A DNA stretch of 5,947 nucleotides from Clostridiales bacterium (GCA_015655565.1 JAATEU010000475.1:1-5947), one strand, 5' to 3'. Counted from the stretch's first letter, positions 1 through 5,947 are shown. Made by a program: numbers and translations. Notes: generated from the sequence alone by a model not told the origin.

Positions 1-33
1 AAATACAGGCTCGGCATATGAGCCAGCCAAGGC

Positions 34-38
34 GGAGG
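34..38 (+). promoter_or_regulatory. Ribosome binding site of the GH127 gene
   Basis: GGAGG lies five bases before the ATG at position 44, a good Shine-Dalgarno match at slightly short spacing. It supports starting the GH127 protein at 44. The same reading frame stays open to the left window edge, 14 codons further, with no other ATG, GTG or TTG in that stretch. A start outside the window therefore cannot be excluded. Confidence 0.6.
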
Positions 39-43
39 CCTAT

Positions 44-3000
44 ATGAAAAATTTAAGGTTATTCTATGACTTTACCCAGGTCAGCAGTACCATCATTCCA
101 GATGCATCAGGAAACGGAAATGCCGGTGTTATCCGCAATTATGATGCCAGAGGCGCAACTGTTGTTAAGGAAAATAGATACGGACGCGAAATCAGCGCCC
201 TGTCTTTTCCCGGCGGCAATAAGGGCGGTTATATCCAGCTGCCTGACGGAATACTGAAAGGAATCAGTGAGGTAACCGTAAGCTGTTGGTTTAAGCCGGC
301 AGCCCTAAATGGTTCCCATACCCTCTTTTCCTTTGGAAAAGACTCTGCTCTATATGTAATTCTTTCTTCTGATGAAACTGCGGCAGCCATATCCTGCAAA
401 GCCTGCGTAACCACCGGAGGCCGCAGTCAGGAGCAGTCCACCCAAAAACCGGCTTACTTAGAACCGGACAAGTGGCATCTGATTACCGTAACCCTGGATT
501 CAGTCCCTAAGGCCAGCTCACTGGCTCTTTACCTGGACGGAAACCTTGCGGATAAAATTACTCAGCCACGGCTTACGTGCCGGGAATTAAACGAAGCTTT
601 CTTTTGCTGCATCGGAGCAGGTATCTTCCAGGAAGAATCTTTAAAGGGGATGGTGTCGGATTATCAAATCTATCCTTATGCAATGTCCGGGACAGAGGCA
701 AAGGAATTATTTGACATCCCGGATCAGGGCAGAGTGGACGCGGACCGGGCGGCATTGTCCTCACTGTCTTTTGGAAATGGCGTAAACCCCACGGATATTT
801 CCGCGGACATATTCCTTCCTTCTTTCGGCATATACGGTTCAAAAATCCGGTGGAGCAGCGACCGCCCGGATATCCTTTCCGGCCAGGGCACTGTTTATCG
901 CCCCTCCCCTGGCAAAAATGATGTTTTGGTAACTTTGACTGCTGAAATTTCTTACCGGGAGACAAGCTCAAAAAAATCCTTTTTCTTTCATGTACCGGCT
1001 AACCCCACGGACGATAAAATAGCCCTTCATGATGTTGAAAGCCTGCAATTAAAGGGGTTGTCCCTTGTATATCAAGATCTCGAACTTCCTGACAAAGGGG
1101 AATGGGGCTCTGCCCTGCATTGGGAAAGCAGCCGGGAAGACATAATATCTTCTTCCGGTAAAGTACACAGACCCAAAATTCATCAAGAGTCCCAGGAGGT
1201 GGTTTTGACTGTTCATGCTGTCTCCAATAAAGCCAAGGCAGCAAAAACTTTTTTGGCGACCGTCCTTCCACATTATGAAAAACCTGGAATATTATCCATA
1301 GAGCCTATATCCGTTATTACATATGAGCATACAGCTCCTATTCTTCCTGTTATGGCTGAGGTAACGCTGTCAGATCAAAGACATGTAAAATTATTTATAA
1401 TCTGGGACGAAATAGATCCGGTATTGTATTCCTCCCGGGGCAATTTTACGGTTCCGGGAACAATTCAGGACTACAATATCACAGTAAAAGCAGATATTAC
1501 GGTTATAAATTCCATTCCCGGCATACATACGGCCTGCAGGAACTTTTCCTTGAATGAAATCACACTGGATCAGGAATCCCGTTTTACACAAAACCGGGCA
1601 CGTACTTTGGATTACCTTATGCTGATTGATGAGGATCGTATGCTGTATAACTTCAGGGCTGCCTTCGGACAGGATACGAAAGGGGCGAAGCCTTTAGGGG
1701 GATGGGATGAACCCACCGGACTTCTCCGGGGACACTCTACCGGGCACTATCTTTCCGCACTTGCCCTGGCTTACGGTTCTGCCAACAATCAGGAACTGAA
1801 AGAAAAAATAGATTACATGGTTGAAGAACTTTACCGGCTGCAGCAGTTATCCCAGGGAAATGCCCTGGAATTTAAAACAAACTGCTCCCCCGCCAATGCT
1901 TCCCAGTCTAATTGGAGTAAGAATCCTGCCGTTTGGGGAAAAGGATTTTTGAGCGCATATTCCCCAGACCAATTTGCACTGTTAGAGCAATATACCATTT
2001 ACCCTACCATCTGGGCTCCTTATTATACCCTGCATAAAATTTTGGCAGGTCTTTTAGACTGCTGTCATTATACAAATAATAAGATTGCACTGGAAATTTC
2101 AAAAGGTATCGGTGACTGGGTATACAACCGGCTTTCCCCGCTTTCCCGGGAACAGCGGGCCAGGATGTGGAGCATGTATATCGCAGGGGAATACGGCGGC
2201 ATGAATGAATCCCTTTCTTCCTTATACCTTTTGACTGATAATGTCCGCTACCTGGAAGCATCTAAGATGTTTGACAATCCCGGGGTTTTTGACGGACTTA
2301 TCTATAATCACGACACCATCAGCGGCATTCATGCCAATCAGCATATTCCTCAGATTATCGGGGCTATAAGGGAATTCCAGGCATCCGGCGATTATTCCTA
2401 CTACCTGGCTGCAAAGTATTTCTGGCATCTTGTTGTCAATCATTATATGTATTCCATCGGAGGAGTCGGAAGGGGTGAAAATTTCAAGGAACCGGATATC
2501 CTTGCAGGCAATATTGAATCCGACCGCAACTGCGAAACCTGTGCCGTATACAATATGCTTAAGCTGACAAAGGATTTGTATCTTTATGAGCCGGAAAATA
2601 CCGGGTATATGGATTATTACGAAAGAGGACTTATCAATCAGATTCTGGCCTCCCAGAATCCCGTTGTGTCCCGGGATATGCATAACGGCGTTACTTATAT
2701 GCTTCCCATCGGCCCCGGTGAAAACAGGCAATACTCCAATGATTATGATGATTTTACCTGCTGCCATGGTACGGGAATGGAAAATCACGTAAAATACCAG
2801 GCAGATATTTATCACATCTCCACAGATAATCAATCTGTTTATGTCAACCTGTACATTCCTTCCACTCTTCATTGGAAAGAGAAAGGAGTGGATATTATAC
2901 AAAAAGGCCGGTTTCCTTCCGAAAAAACGGAATTAATAATCAAAGGCAGCGGTAAATTTACGGTAAAATTGAGAATTCCCCATTGGGCGGAAAAAGGATA

Positions 3001-3382
3001 TACGGTTTCAGTTAACGGTTCAGCCCTGAGCCCTGCCGCAGCGCCCGCCGAATATTTTGACCTTACCAGGGAATGGGTCAGCGGAGACACCATTTTACTG
3101 TCCATCCCTTATACCGTCCGCCTGGAATTGACTCCCGACAAACTGGACGGAAGTTTTGCAGCCAGTATTTTATATGGTCCCCTGGTGATGGCAGCTTTAA
3201 AAGACACCAAAGATTGGATTACCTTAATTTTAAAACCGGATCCGGAGAAATCCTTTTTTGCCGGCTGGGATACCGGGCATCCCTATCCCGTCCTCCGGCA
3301 TCAGGATTTATCCTTTGTCCCCATGTATGCTGCCCATAATACAAAATATCATACTTATTTTAAAATCCATATTCCTTACTAG
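44..3382 (+). CDS. GH127 (DUF1680) beta-L-arabinofuranosidase-type glycoside hydrolase with LamG and Ig-like modules
   Basis: This is a 1112-residue multidomain enzyme predicted to release beta-L-arabinofuranose or a related sugar from plant cell-wall glycans such as extensin glycans, pectic arabinan or RG-II side chains. The substrate cannot be fixed from sequence. Residues ~1-226 form a LamG/concanavalin-like jelly-roll (DASGNGNAG near the start, SDYQIYPYAMSGTEAKELF at the end). Residues ~230-318 and ~319-409 resemble atrophied bacterial Ig domains (IRWSSDRPDIL, LHWESSREDII). Residues ~415-488 are Big_4-like (FIIWDEIDPVLYSSRGNFTV). The GH127 domain runs from ~501 to the end, with GGWDEP at ~552-557 and GHSTGH at 563-568. 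By comparison with HypBA1 of Bifidobacterium longum, E812 (GENF) is the likely acid/base and C906 (CCHG) the nucleophile. E831, C833, C906 and C907 would be the zinc ligands, so the active site looks intact. The C-terminus has the usual family ending. No signal peptide is visible: the jelly-roll begins at once. The protein is therefore cytosolic, or its true N-terminus lies beyond the window edge. Confidence 0.9.
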   Translation: MKNLRLFYDFTQVSSTIIPDASGNGNAGVIRNYDARGATVVKENRYGREISALSFPGGNKGGYIQLPDGILKGISEVTVSCWFKPAALNGSHTLFSFGKDSALYVILSSDETAAAISCKACVTTGGRSQEQSTQKPAYLEPDKWHLITVTLDSVPKASSLALYLDGNLADKITQPRLTCRELNEAFFCCIGAGIFQEESLKGMVSDYQIYPYAMSGTEAKELFDIPDQGRVDADRAALSSLSFGNGVNPTDISADIFLPSFGIYGSKIRWSSDRPDILSGQGTVYRPSPGKNDVLVTLTAEISYRETSSKKSFFFHVPANPTDDKIALHDVESLQLKGLSLVYQDLELPDKGEWGSALHWESSREDIISSSGKVHRPKIHQESQEVVLTVHAVSNKAKAAKTFLATVLPHYEKPGILSIEPISVITYEHTAPILPVMAEVTLSDQRHVKLFIIWDEIDPVLYSSRGNFTVPGTIQDYNITVKADITVINSIPGIHTACRNFSLNEITLDQESRFTQNRARTLDYLMLIDEDRMLYNFRAAFGQDTKGAKPLGGWDEPTGLLRGHSTGHYLSALALAYGSANNQELKEKIDYMVEELYRLQQLSQGNALEFKTNCSPANASQSNWSKNPAVWGKGFLSAYSPDQFALLEQYTIYPTIWAPYYTLHKILAGLLDCCHYTNNKIALEISKGIGDWVYNRLSPLSREQRARMWSMYIAGEYGGMNESLSSLYLLTDNVRYLEASKMFDNPGVFDGLIYNHDTISGIHANQHIPQIIGAIREFQASGDYSYYLAAKYFWHLVVNHYMYSIGGVGRGENFKEPDILAGNIESDRNCETCAVYNMLKLTKDLYLYEPENTGYMDYYERGLINQILASQNPVVSRDMHNGVTYMLPIGPGENRQYSNDYDDFTCCHGTGMENHVKYQADIYHISTDNQSVYVNLYIPSTLHWKEKGVDIIQKGRFPSEKTELIIKGSGKFTVKLRIPHWAEKGYTVSVNGSALSPAAAPAEYFDLTREWVSGDTILLSIPYTVRLELTPDKLDGSFAASILYGPLVMAALKDTKDWITLILKPDPEKSFFAGWDTGHPYPVLRHQDLSFVPMYAAHNTKYHTYFKIHIPY

Positions 3383-3411
3383 ATGTAACGTCTTAAATAT
3401 TGGCATTAATG

Positions 3412-3584
3412 TCACAGGTTTTTAGATTTTTCATTCGATATTTCAAAATTTTTAAAGTATAACCTTAGAACATTCCTTAGCATTTCCACCTTTTCAAAAT
3501 AACGGTTATGGATTCTCTCTTTCCGAGTGATTCTCCATACCCTCTCTATGGGATTTAGTTCTGGAGAATATACCGGAAAATTAC
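3412..3584 (-). pseudogene. IS630-family transposase, C-terminal remnant
   Basis: Read on the minus strand, this stretch encodes ..NFPVYSPELNPIERVWR.. and continues in one open frame for about 55 codons to a TGA at 3414-3412. The (Y/F)SPxLNPIE block is the signature around the last catalytic glutamate of the IS630/Tc1-mariner DDE transposases. Here that glutamate codon is at 3546-3544. Everything upstream, including the first two catalytic aspartates, is missing, because the sequence switches into the DUF1016 gene at about 3575-3590. The fragment cannot be active. Its stop lies 29 bp from the GH127 stop on the opposite strand. One IS end could therefore lie in 3383-3411, but I could not identify a terminal inverted repeat there. 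Confidence 0.8.
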
Positions 3585-4147
3585 GAAGAGATTTGTAATA
3601 ACATCAGCGATATGATTTCAACAACCCGAAAAGGTGTATTCCAGGCAGTAAATACAGCGCATGTTATGCTAAACTGGATCATTGGAAAAAATTGAGGATT
3701 GAAATTTTAAAAAATGAAAAAGCAGAATATGGGAAACTTGTAATAACCACACTGAGCAAAAATTTATCTCACAGATATGGAAACGTTTATAGTAGAGCTG
3801 CCTTATTTAGAATGATACAGTTTTATGATGATTTTAGTGATGAGGAAACGATAGCCAATGAAATTCGGGAACTGAGAGAAGAAGATAAAATGTCGGTAGA
3901 CATGTTTTACAGAGATCCCTATATGCTTGACTTCTTGGAGTTAAAAGATACCTTTAGTGAAAAGGATTTGGAAAGTGCAATTTTAGCAGAATTAGAAAAA
4001 TTCATTTTAGAAATGAGAAGCGATTTTGCTTTTATGGCTCGGCAAAAAAGAATCGTCATTGATAATAAAGACTACAAAATCGATTTACTTTTTTTTCACA
4101 GAAGTTTGAAAAGGCTTGTTATTATTGAACTTAAGATACTCTTATGA
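3582..4147 (+). pseudogene. DUF1016/YhcG-type PD-(D/E)xK nuclease, decayed
   Basis: Two frames together match the DUF1016 nuclease family. The first (3582-3695) encodes YEEICNNISDMIS..AVNTAHVMLNWIIGKN and stops at TGA 3693-3695. The second (from 3692) continues with IEILKNEKAEYGKLVITTLSKNL, as the family does after IGK(R/K). One extra A in the six-A run at 3686-3691 would join them, so this is a homopolymer frameshift; a TTG at 3692 could at best start a headless product. After MIQFYDDFSD (about 3835-3850) the sequence jumps to ETIANEIRELREEDK. The family usually has some 70-85 more residues there, so an in-frame internal deletion is likely. The nuclease core survives: D131 (DLLFFH) and E146-L-K148, numbered from 3692. 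The protein then ends after three more residues and lacks the usual C-terminal part. There is no start codon with an RBS. The stretch is visibly more AT-rich than its neighbours. Intact relatives occur in variable and defence-rich regions. Here I infer no function. Confidence 0.82.
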
Positions 4148-4155
4148 GTGGAGGT

Positions 4156-4180
4156 CATATCAATCTTAAATCAGCCAAAT
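4156..4180 (+). repeat. Partial third copy of the ATPase-promoter element
   Basis: AATCTTAAATCAGCCAAAT (4162-4180) matches 16 of 19 positions of the core plus right arm of the element upstream of the ATPase (AATCTTATATTAGCCGAAT, 5423-5441), in the same orientation. The ATAT before it matches with one extra base. It overlaps the ATPase stop codon and its last five codons, so part of the match could be coincidence within coding sequence. If real, it makes imperfect direct repeats at the two ends of the ATPase gene. Confidence 0.35.
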
Positions 4181-5389
4181 AGGTACGATGTAATTCTGAC
4201 GGTCCACTGCTGACAGATCTTCGCGTAAGCATAGAATGGCCCCTGTGCCACGCGGAACAGAAGATGCGTCCAGCACCTTGAAAGCACTCGTCAATTCGGT
4301 ACCAGGCCGGATGGATTTCTTTATTTCCAGCGGATGTAATTCACCATCCGCTTCTATTACTATATCTACTTCCTTGCTGTCCCAGTCGCGGTAATAGTGC
4401 ATCAGGCAATCCATACCCGCATTGATATAGCTTTTCCGAATTTCGGAGACAGCATAATTCTCCAATATTGCTCCATTGATGGCGCCATTTATCAGGATTT
4501 CAGGGCTGCTATACTTTGTAAGGCAGGCTACCAACCCTGTATCGAAGAAATACAGTTTAGGGGTCTTGATAGTTCTTTTCAGCAGATTGTTGGAATAAGG
4601 CCGAAGATAAAAGATTATATCAGACTTTTCCAGAATGCCCAGCCATCGTTTGGCAGTATCCGCACTACAGCCTACGTCAGATGCAATATCATGAATGTTC
4701 AACAACTGTCCGCATCGGCAGGCAGCAGCCCGGATAAAATCCAGAAACCCCAGCTTATCAATGCGCTCTACCATGTCACTGACATCACGTTCGATATAAC
4801 TCTGGAGATAGCTGCTATAAAAGGTTTCCCGCTTCGTATATTTTCCGCTGGCTAAGCCGGGCATAGCTCCATTCCAGATGCGCTGATAGATTCCTGCTAC
4901 ATCTGTTCGTGCACCTCTTTTGGCCCGCTCCTGCAACTTGGGCAACTCCAGTGTAAACGGCGTATTTTCACCGCTTCCGTAGATTTCATGCTGGGATAAG
5001 GCTGTCAAATGGAAAATGGCGATCCGCCCTGCAAGGGACTCCTGCGCCAGTTCCATAAGTCGGAAGGATTGTGACCCAGTCAACCAAAAAGCACCCGGCG
5101 CCGCGCCATTGTCTATTGCTATCTTAATATAGGAGAACATCTCAGGGGCGTATTGTACTTCATCGATCAATATCGGTACGGGATGCAAAGATAAAAACAG
5201 AGCTGGATCCTCCTTTGCCATCCTCCGCTCATCCAAGTCATCCAGCGTGACATAATGACGGCTGTCATCCATCAGTTGCCGCAGCATGGTAGTTTTTCCA
5301 ACCTGACGGGGACCGGTGACCATGATTCCCGCATATTCCTTTGAGGTATCAAGAACTAATGTCTCAATATCCCTTTTTATATAAGTCAT
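4166..5389 (-). CDS. AAA_14/DUF4143 ATPase (COG1373 type) with nuclease-like C-terminus
   Basis: This is a 407-residue protein of the predicted AAA+ ATPase family with a C-terminal DUF4143 domain. Its cellular role is not established, although the family is common in accessory and mobile regions. The Walker A is GPRQVGKTT (26-34). The Walker B is PILIDEVQ (72-79, D76/E77). The sensor-1-like segment is LTGSQSF (103-109), and a conserved arginine lies in GRIAIFHL (R122). A winged-helix segment occupies about 230-262 (NIHDIASDVGCSADTAKRWL). DUF4143 follows with E310, D342 (EVDIVI) and E355-I-K357, which is a PD-(D/E)xK-like arrangement with the acidic residues and the lysine retained. There is no signal peptide or membrane segment, so it should be cytosolic. 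The length is normal for the family and the PIWLI ending looks complete. The ATG at 5389 is supported by GAAGGA six bases upstream. The gene converges on the DUF1016 remnant with 18 bp between the stops, and its promoter carries a palindromic element suggesting its own regulation. Confidence 0.92.
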   Translation of the reverse strand: MTYIKRDIETLVLDTSKEYAGIMVTGPRQVGKTTMLRQLMDDSRHYVTLDDLDERRMAKEDPALFLSLHPVPILIDEVQYAPEMFSYIKIAIDNGAAPGAFWLTGSQSFRLMELAQESLAGRIAIFHLTALSQHEIYGSGENTPFTLELPKLQERAKRGARTDVAGIYQRIWNGAMPGLASGKYTKRETFYSSYLQSYIERDVSDMVERIDKLGFLDFIRAAACRCGQLLNIHDIASDVGCSADTAKRWLGILEKSDIIFYLRPYSNNLLKRTIKTPKLYFFDTGLVACLTKYSSPEILINGAINGAILENYAVSEIRKSYINAGMDCLMHYYRDWDSKEVDIVIEADGELHPLEIKKSIRPGTELTSAFKVLDASSVPRGTGAILCLREDLSAVDRQNYIVPIWLI

Positions 5390-5395
5390 AAAGTT

Positions 5396-5401
5396 TCCTT
5401 C
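5396..5401 (-). promoter_or_regulatory. Ribosome binding site of the ATPase gene
   Basis: GAAGGA on the minus strand lies six bases before the ATG at 5389-5387. It fixes the start of the ATPase, which opens with MTYIKRDIETLV as is usual for the family. Confidence 0.7.
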
Positions 5402-5402
5402 T

Positions 5403-5439
5403 TTCGGCTAATCAACGATATAATCTTATATTAGCCGAA
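5403..5439. promoter_or_regulatory. Palindromic element over the ATPase promoter (copy 1)
   Basis: TTCGGCTAAT (5403-5412) and ATTAGCCGAA (5430-5439) are perfect 10-bp inverted arms around a 17-base centre that contains ACGATATAATCTTAT (5415-5429). The right arm overlaps the predicted -10 box of the ATPase promoter. The left arm ends two bases from the Shine-Dalgarno sequence. One arm would lie upstream of the predicted transcription start, so the symmetry is more likely read as DNA (an operator or recombination site) than as an RNA hairpin. What binds it is unknown. Confidence 0.65.
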
Positions 5440-5456
5440 TTTTTATGTATTGTCAA
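5428..5456 (-). promoter_or_regulatory. Sigma-A-type promoter of the ATPase gene
   Basis: On the minus strand a perfect TTGACA -35 box (5456-5451) is followed after 17 bases by TAATAT (5433-5428), which matches the -10 consensus at four of six positions. Transcription would begin near 5421, about 30 bases before the ATG. The -10 box is embedded in the right arm of the palindromic element, as expected for a repressible or autoregulated promoter. Confidence 0.6.
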
Positions 5457-5459
5457 GTA

Positions 5460-5496
5460 CTCGGCAGATATACGATATAATCTTATTATTGCCAAA
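5460..5496. repeat. Palindromic element, diverged copy 2
   Basis: This 37-bp stretch repeats copy 1 with 57-bp spacing. The central ACGATATAATCTTAT (5472-5486) is identical to 5415-5429, and the flanks match at 7 of 12 and 6 of 10 positions. The arms keep partial symmetry: GGCA on the left faces TGCC on the right, where copy 1 has GGCT facing AGCC. That paired change suggests selection for a palindrome. It lies upstream of the -35 box of the ATPase promoter. Confidence 0.6.
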
Positions 5497-5501
5497 AATT
5501 A

Positions 5502-5545
5502 GAATCCTAACATGAATTAAAAGGATTCAATTATATAGAAATCCT
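5502..5545. repeat. Cluster of short inverted repeats in the gene-free gap
   Basis: GAATCCT (5502-5508) pairs with AGGATTC (5522-5528) across 13 bases. AGGATT (5522-5527) can instead pair with AATCCT (5540-5545) across 12 bases, so the structures are mutually exclusive. On the minus strand the second hairpin is followed by TTTT, making a weak terminator-like shape downstream of the dhaL remnant. The stems are short and AT-rich, so this could be chance. I see no gene in 5440-5580. Confidence 0.3.
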
Positions 5546-5580
5546 ATAAAACAGTACAAAAATGAGCTGTACACCGGCGG

Positions 5581-5892
5581 TTATTTAACCGCTAGTGCGA
5601 CAGCCCCTTCTACTGCTTCTGCCATATCCATAAATATGGTTCCATAGATTGGACCCATAGAGCCGCCAATTTCATTGAGCAGAATCATTCCAAGCTCTAT
5701 CTTTCTGAAAATGTAATCTCTTTATCCTTAAAGCGGGTTTCAAAAACAGAAAACCCTTTATTCATATTCATACCATGGTCACCGTCGCCAATTAAACCGT
5801 CTATTTCGCCAAGATACGCTTTATTATCTTGAATTGCCTTTACCATTCGCAGTAAAAACTGCTTTCCCATCCGCATTCTGAAATGTACTCAT
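5581..5892 (-). pseudogene. dhaL: dhaL, dihydroxyacetone kinase ADP-binding subunit, frameshifted and truncated
   Basis: Three consecutive minus-strand pieces read as the N-terminal half of DhaL. In the PTS-type dihydroxyacetone kinase, DhaL binds ADP and phosphorylates dihydroxyacetone bound on DhaK. Piece 1 starts at ATG 5892 (MSTFQNADGKAVFTA). Piece 2 runs from 5846 to a TAG at 5699-5697 and holds GEIDGLIGDGDHGMNMNKGF. Its GDGDHG is the magnesium/ADP-binding signature (about 5789-5772). Piece 3 runs from about 5703 to TAA 5583-5581 with LNEIGGSMGPIYGTIFMDMAEAVEG. One extra A near 5847 separates pieces 1 and 2. One missing A in the AAA run near 5702-5704 separates pieces 2 and 3. The two shifts cancel, so pieces 1 and 3 share a frame. 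Only about 100 codons remain of the usual ~200-210, and the homology ends shortly before the stop. No functional DhaL can be made from it. Confidence 0.82.
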
Positions 5893-5898
5893 TCCTCC

Positions 5899-5907
5899 CA
5901 CCTCCTT
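5899..5907 (-). promoter_or_regulatory. Ribosome binding site of the dhaL remnant
   Basis: AAGGAGGTG on the minus strand is a near-perfect anti-Shine-Dalgarno match. Its GGAGG core ends eight bases before the ATG at 5892. It marks the original dhaL start and shows that the 5' end of the gene has not decayed. Confidence 0.7.
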
Positions 5908-5910
5908 CCC

Positions 5911-5946
5911 CTAGAATTGTTTTAATCCCACACTATTTGCCGGCAT
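5911..5946 (-). CDS. Possible 3' end of an upstream gene (dhaK?), cut by the window edge
   Basis: One minus-strand frame, open from the right edge, reads MPANSVGLKQF and ends at TAG 5913-5911, 18 bases before the dhaL ATG. In PTS-type operons dhaK directly precedes dhaL. DhaK proteins often end with a short DAP-N-type tail, which this loosely resembles. The other two minus frames also stop before dhaL (at 5933 and 5922), so the frame choice rests on context only. Confidence 0.3.
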   Translation of the reverse strand: MPANSVGLKQF

Positions 5947-5947
5947 A

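Noticed and set aside
573..971. 132-codon minus-strand open frame, and others at 999-1273 and 1391-1591
   Set aside because: They lie opposite the LamG and Ig-like modules. Their proline/cysteine/lysine-rich composition is typical of shadow frames.
2222..2902. 226-codon open frame on the minus strand inside the GH127 gene
   Set aside because: It is antisense to the catalytic domain, including the CETC region, has no RBS-supported start and resembles no family. The plus-strand frame explains this DNA fully.
3383..3420. Rho-independent terminator after the GH127 gene
   Set aside because: There is no GC-rich stem followed by a T-run. The DNA passes directly into the IS630 remnant.
4397..4855. 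152-codon plus-strand open frame
   Set aside because: It is antisense to the winged-helix and DUF4143 part of the ATPase and has no recognisable family or RBS.
3582..5389. Two-gene defence system made of the nuclease and the ATPase
   Set aside because: The genes are convergent, with no shared promoter, and the nuclease is a multiply damaged remnant. Proximity in an accessory region is not enough.
5419..5481. TATAAT in both palindromic cores as plus-strand -10 boxes
   Set aside because: No TTGACA-like box lies 16-18 bases upstream of either, and there is no plus-strand gene to the right. The minus-strand promoter with TTGACA and a 17-base spacer is much better.
5577..5592. GCGGTTA / TAACCGC inverted repeat as terminator of dhaL
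   Set aside because: The arms are separated by only two bases, overlap the stop of a pseudogene and are not followed by a T-run.
1..5947. CRISPR array, tRNA, rRNA or riboswitch
   Set aside because: I found no regularly spaced repeats, cloverleaf-like sequence or recognisable riboswitch core on either strand.

Overview
The window looks like chromosomal DNA from a Gram-positive, polysaccharide-degrading Clostridia species, probably Lachnospiraceae. This rests on strong GGAGG-type ribosome binding sites, moderate GC coding sequence mixed with AT-rich tracts, a very large GH127 plant-glycan hydrolase, a PTS-type dihydroxyacetone kinase gene (dhaL-like) and an IS630-type transposase remnant. The taxonomic call is inference from gene content and not from a marker gene.

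Layout. Positions 44-3382 (+) hold one large, apparently intact gene: a 1112-residue GH127 (DUF1680) beta-L-arabinofuranosidase-type enzyme. A LamG jelly-roll and three Ig-like modules precede the catalytic domain. Positions 3383-4147 are a scrapyard. They hold the last ~55-60 codons of an IS630-family transposase on the minus strand, fused back-to-back to a decayed DUF1016/YhcG-type PD-(D/E)xK nuclease gene on the plus strand. The nuclease gene has a frameshift, a probable internal deletion and a missing 3' end. Positions 4166-5389 (-) hold an intact 407-residue AAA_14/DUF4143 ATPase (COG1373 type). It has its own sigma-A-like promoter, and a near-perfect 37-bp palindromic element covers that promoter. 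A second, diverged copy lies 57 bp further upstream, and a partial third copy overlaps the ATPase stop codon. Positions 5581-5892 (-) hold a dhaL pseudogene with its start and a strong RBS intact, two opposite frameshifts and its second half missing. The last bases of an upstream gene, possibly dhaK, reach the right edge.

How it fits together. The only clearly functional genes are the arabinofuranosidase and the ATPase. The ATPase sits between two genes that have each lost their 3' ends (DUF1016 and dhaL). Related sequence elements occur at both of its ends, so it may be a mobile or shuffled cassette in an accessory region. No complete novel multi-gene system is visible. The best candidate for something undescribed is the ATPase together with its paired palindromic element.
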